5,283 bases of DNA from an uncultured Bacteroidales bacterium (GTDB lineage Bacteria; Bacteroidota; Bacteroidia; Bacteroidales; F082): positions 1 to 5,283 of the forward strand of contig CALEMB010000051.1 in NCBI GenBank assembly GCA_937902805.1, in the 5' to 3' direction. Positions 3,759 to 5,283 of the stretch are shown piece after piece (positions within the stretch are counted from its first letter, which is position 1; the number at the start of each line of letters is the position of its first letter). The position numbers and the translations under genes were made by a program. The notes under the pieces are model-generated. The model was not told the origin of the DNA. It made no database searches and saw only the letters and a list, made by a program, of their open reading frames with translations.

Positions 3759-5283
3759 ATGTATAACATTTTTGAACTCAATGAGAAGTCGTTGGACGAC
3801 CTCAAAATCATTGCTACCGAGATGGGCATCGACGATGAAAACCGTGACCGCATGCAACTCATCTACGACATCATCGACCATCAGGTAGACCACCCTGACA
3901 TCAAAAAAACAGAGAAACCTAAAAAACAAAAAACCAAAGTCGAGAAACCCGAACCCAAGAAACCCGAGCCCAAGAAAGCCATTGAAAAGCCGGCTCCCGT
4001 GGAAAAAACAGCAGAGCCCATCGCACCTGCAGTGGAGGAGCCCGCCGCTGAAACACAAGGCAAACGCGCCAAGCGCCCGCGCATCAGCAAGAACGCCGAA
4101 GCCAACGTCAGCGAATGGCAACGTCAGAATACGCCCCAGATGACGGAAGCACCTGTCCAAAAGGAAGACCCCGTTGCAGAGCCCACTCCTGCTACCGAGC
4201 CTGTCGCCACAGAAGAGCCTGCCGAAACAAAGCACCAGCACGACAAGAAAGAGAGCTTCAAGGAGAAGCGTAAACGCAAACGCGAAAACAACGAAGCCGT
4301 CAACGAGAATGCCGCCGTCGAAGAAGAAAAACCCGTTGAAGAAGAGCCAGTTGTCGAAGAGGCTCCTATAGCCCCAAAATACGAGAGACAAGAAAAACAA
4401 GAAAGACAGGAAAGACAAGAACGTGTTGAACGCTTTGAACAACGTCCGCGCCGCGACGATCTGCTGAACCAGTTCGACAGCAGCGTAAAGGCCGAAGGCG
4501 TGCTCGAAATCATGCCCGAAGGTTTCGGTTTCCTGCGTTCTTCCGACTATAACTACCTGCCCTCGCCCGACGACATCTACGTGTCACAGTCCCAAATCAA
4601 GCTGATGGGCCTAAAGACCGGCGACACCGTGCTAGGCGTTATCCGTCCGCCCAAAGTTGGCGAGAAGTTCTTCCCCTTGGTGAAGGTTGACCTTATCAAC
4701 GGTCGCCAGCCCGACGAGGTGCGCGACCGCATCCCCTTCGACTTCCTCACCCCCTTGTTCCCAAACGAGAAATTCAACATCACGGGGCACCGAGGCTGCA
4801 CCATCTCGACGCGTATCATGGACATGTTCGCCCCCATCGGCAAGGGCCAACGCGGTCTCATCGTGGCACAACCCAAGACCGGTAAGACCGTCCTGCTGAA
4901 AGAGGTGGCCAACGCCATCGCCGCCAACCATCCCGAGGTGTACCTCATCATCCTGCTCATCGACGAGCGTCCCGAGGAGGTCACCGACATGCAGCGCAGC
5001 GTCAACGCCGAAGTTATCGCTTCGACCTTCGACGAACCCGCCTCGAAGCATGTGCAGATTGCCAACATCGTGTTGGAAAAGGCCAAGCGTCTCACCGAAT
5101 GCGGCCACGACGTCGTCATCCTGCTCGACTCCATCACCCGCCTCGCCCGCGCCTATAATACCGTTTCTCCCGCATCGGGCAAGGTGCTCACCGGCGGTGT
5201 GGAAGCCAACGCCTTGCAGAAGCCAAAACGCTTCTTCGGCACTGCCCGTAAGATTGAAAACGGCGGCTCGCTGACCATTCTGG
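3759..5283 (+). CDS. rho: Transcription termination factor Rho with long disordered insertion, 3'-truncated by window edge
   Basis: The frame starts MYNIFELNEKSLDDL and runs 508 codons to the right edge; by comparison with E. coli Rho about 115 C-terminal residues are missing. Residues 1-42 are the Rho N-terminal helical domain. Residues about 49-232 are a low-complexity insertion rich in Glu, Lys, Pro, Ala and Arg. Residues about 245-314 are the OB-fold primary RNA-binding domain (EGVLEIMPEGFGFLR, then DDIYVSQSQI). The RecA-like motor follows: Walker A AQPKTGKT (370-377, K376), LLIDERPEEVTDMQR (399-413) with the catalytic-type E403, Walker B VVILLDSITR (452-461, D457), and the Q-loop region SGKVLTGG (473-480). 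The arginine finger and R-loop lie beyond the edge. Rho is a hexameric RNA translocase that ends untranslated transcripts. The ATG at 3759 gives the conserved N-terminus and has no Shine-Dalgarno sequence. E. coli has APPKAGKT at Walker A; the Gln/Thr variant is compatible with ATP binding. Confidence 0.98.
   Translation, partial: MYNIFELNEKSLDDLKIIATEMGIDDENRDRMQLIYDIIDHQVDHPDIKKTEKPKKQKTKVEKPEPKKPEPKKAIEKPAPVEKTAEPIAPAVEEPAAETQGKRAKRPRISKNAEANVSEWQRQNTPQMTEAPVQKEDPVAEPTPATEPVATEEPAETKHQHDKKESFKEKRKRKRENNEAVNENAAVEEEKPVEEEPVVEEAPIAPKYERQEKQERQERQERVERFEQRPRRDDLLNQFDSSVKAEGVLEIMPEGFGFLRSSDYNYLPSPDDIYVSQSQIKLMGLKTGDTVLGVIRPPKVGEKFFPLVKVDLINGRQPDEVRDRIPFDFLTPLFPNEKFNITGHRGCTISTRIMDMFAPIGKGQRGLIVAQPKTGKTVLLKEVANAIAANHPEVYLIILLIDERPEEVTDMQRSVNAEVIASTFDEPASKHVQIANIVLEKAKRLTECGHDVVILLDSITRLARAYNTVSPASGKVLTGGVEANALQKPKRFFGTARKIENGGSLTIL
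3903..4454 (+). other. rho: Rho intrinsically disordered, charge-block insertion (residues 49-232)
   Basis: About 184 residues between the helical N-terminal domain and the OB fold are almost free of aromatic and large hydrophobic residues. Charge comes in alternating blocks. Residues 49-73 are basic Lys-Pro (EKPEPKKPEPKK). Residues 81-98 are acidic Pro-Ala-Glu. Residues 101-111 are basic (GKRAKRPRISK). Residues 130-157 are acidic EP repeats, and 163-176 are basic (KEKRKRKRE). Residues 187-201 are acidic (VEEEKPVEEEPVVEEA), and 207-232 are mixed Arg-Gln-Glu. E. coli Rho lacks this segment. Long insertions here are known in Bacteroidota Rho, and the one in Bacteroides thetaiotaomicron has been reported to drive phase separation. 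Confidence 0.9.
4389..4424 (+). repeat. Four tandem 9-bp units encoding Gln-Glu-(Lys/Arg) in rho
   Basis: Codons 211-222 read QEK QER QER QER, from four imperfect copies of a purine-rich 9-bp unit (CAAGAAAAA, CAAGAAAGA, CAGGAAAGA, CAAGAACGT). The following codons VERFEQR continue a decayed version. Copy-number change would keep the frame and only alter the length of the disordered linker. Confidence 0.85.

Noticed and set aside
3706..3888. A 60-codon frame starting in the rho leader as a possible leader peptide
   Set aside because: It overlaps the rho start in another frame over most of its length and has no regulatory codon run or recognisable feature.
3720..4442. A 240-codon minus-strand frame with Phe/Leu-rich hydrophobic runs that resembles a membrane protein
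   Set aside because: It is the antisense shadow of the purine-rich Lys/Glu codons of the Rho insertion. Rho is certain on the other strand, and the hydrophobicity follows directly from complementing AAA and GAA codons.
4577..5137. Long minus-strand frames of 158-186 codons opposite the Rho motor domain
   Set aside because: The opposite strand encodes Walker A, Walker B and other conserved Rho motifs; these frames show no recognisable domain.
1..5283. CRISPR array, insertion sequence, prophage, tRNA, rRNA or defence genes
   Set aside because: No spaced direct repeats, terminal inverted repeats, transposase or integrase motifs, or cloverleaf structures were found. Every gene belongs to a core or phylum-typical family.

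Overview
This window looks like an ordinary chromosomal stretch from a member of the Bacteroidota, most likely a gut- or rumen-type Bacteroidales. Four things point there. Three promoters carry a perfect Bacteroidota -7 element (TAnnTTTGC), and a fourth adds a well-spaced -33 TTG. The genes lack Shine-Dalgarno sequences and have AT-rich leaders. Two protein families are essentially confined to the phylum (DUF3078 and DUF4293). The Rho factor has the very long low-complexity insertion typical of the phylum. The genus cannot be read from the sequence.

Layout, left to right. (1) 1-655, minus strand: the first 218 codons of an RlmB/TrmH-type 23S rRNA 2'-O-methyltransferase; its C-terminus lies off the left edge. 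(2) 656-729: a compact divergent promoter region whose two -7 elements are only 22 bp apart. (3) 730-2995, plus strand: three genes that are probably co-transcribed. They encode a secreted protein with two TonB C-terminal-like domains, a DUF3078 outer-membrane beta-barrel protein, and a small YfcE/MJ0936-type metallophosphoesterase whose ATG lies one base after the DUF3078 stop. A 14-bp tandem repeat sits between the first two genes. (4) 3002-3042: a strong hairpin terminator that probably works in both directions, between convergent genes. (5) 3055-3567, minus strand: a four-helix DUF4293 membrane protein. (6) 3568-3758: a second divergent promoter region, with a leader of about 105 nt on the rho side. 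(7) 3759-5283, plus strand: the first 508 codons of transcription terminator Rho, with a disordered insertion of about 184 residues; its C-terminus lies off the right edge.

Functionally this is housekeeping plus envelope: rRNA modification, cell-envelope proteins and transcription termination. I found no CRISPR array, transposon, prophage, tRNA, rRNA or defence cassette, and no evidence of a wholly new system. The items most worth a second look are the block-charged Rho insertion and the rho leader, the tandem TonB-like protein without a membrane anchor, and the very short leaders beside the long rho leader.
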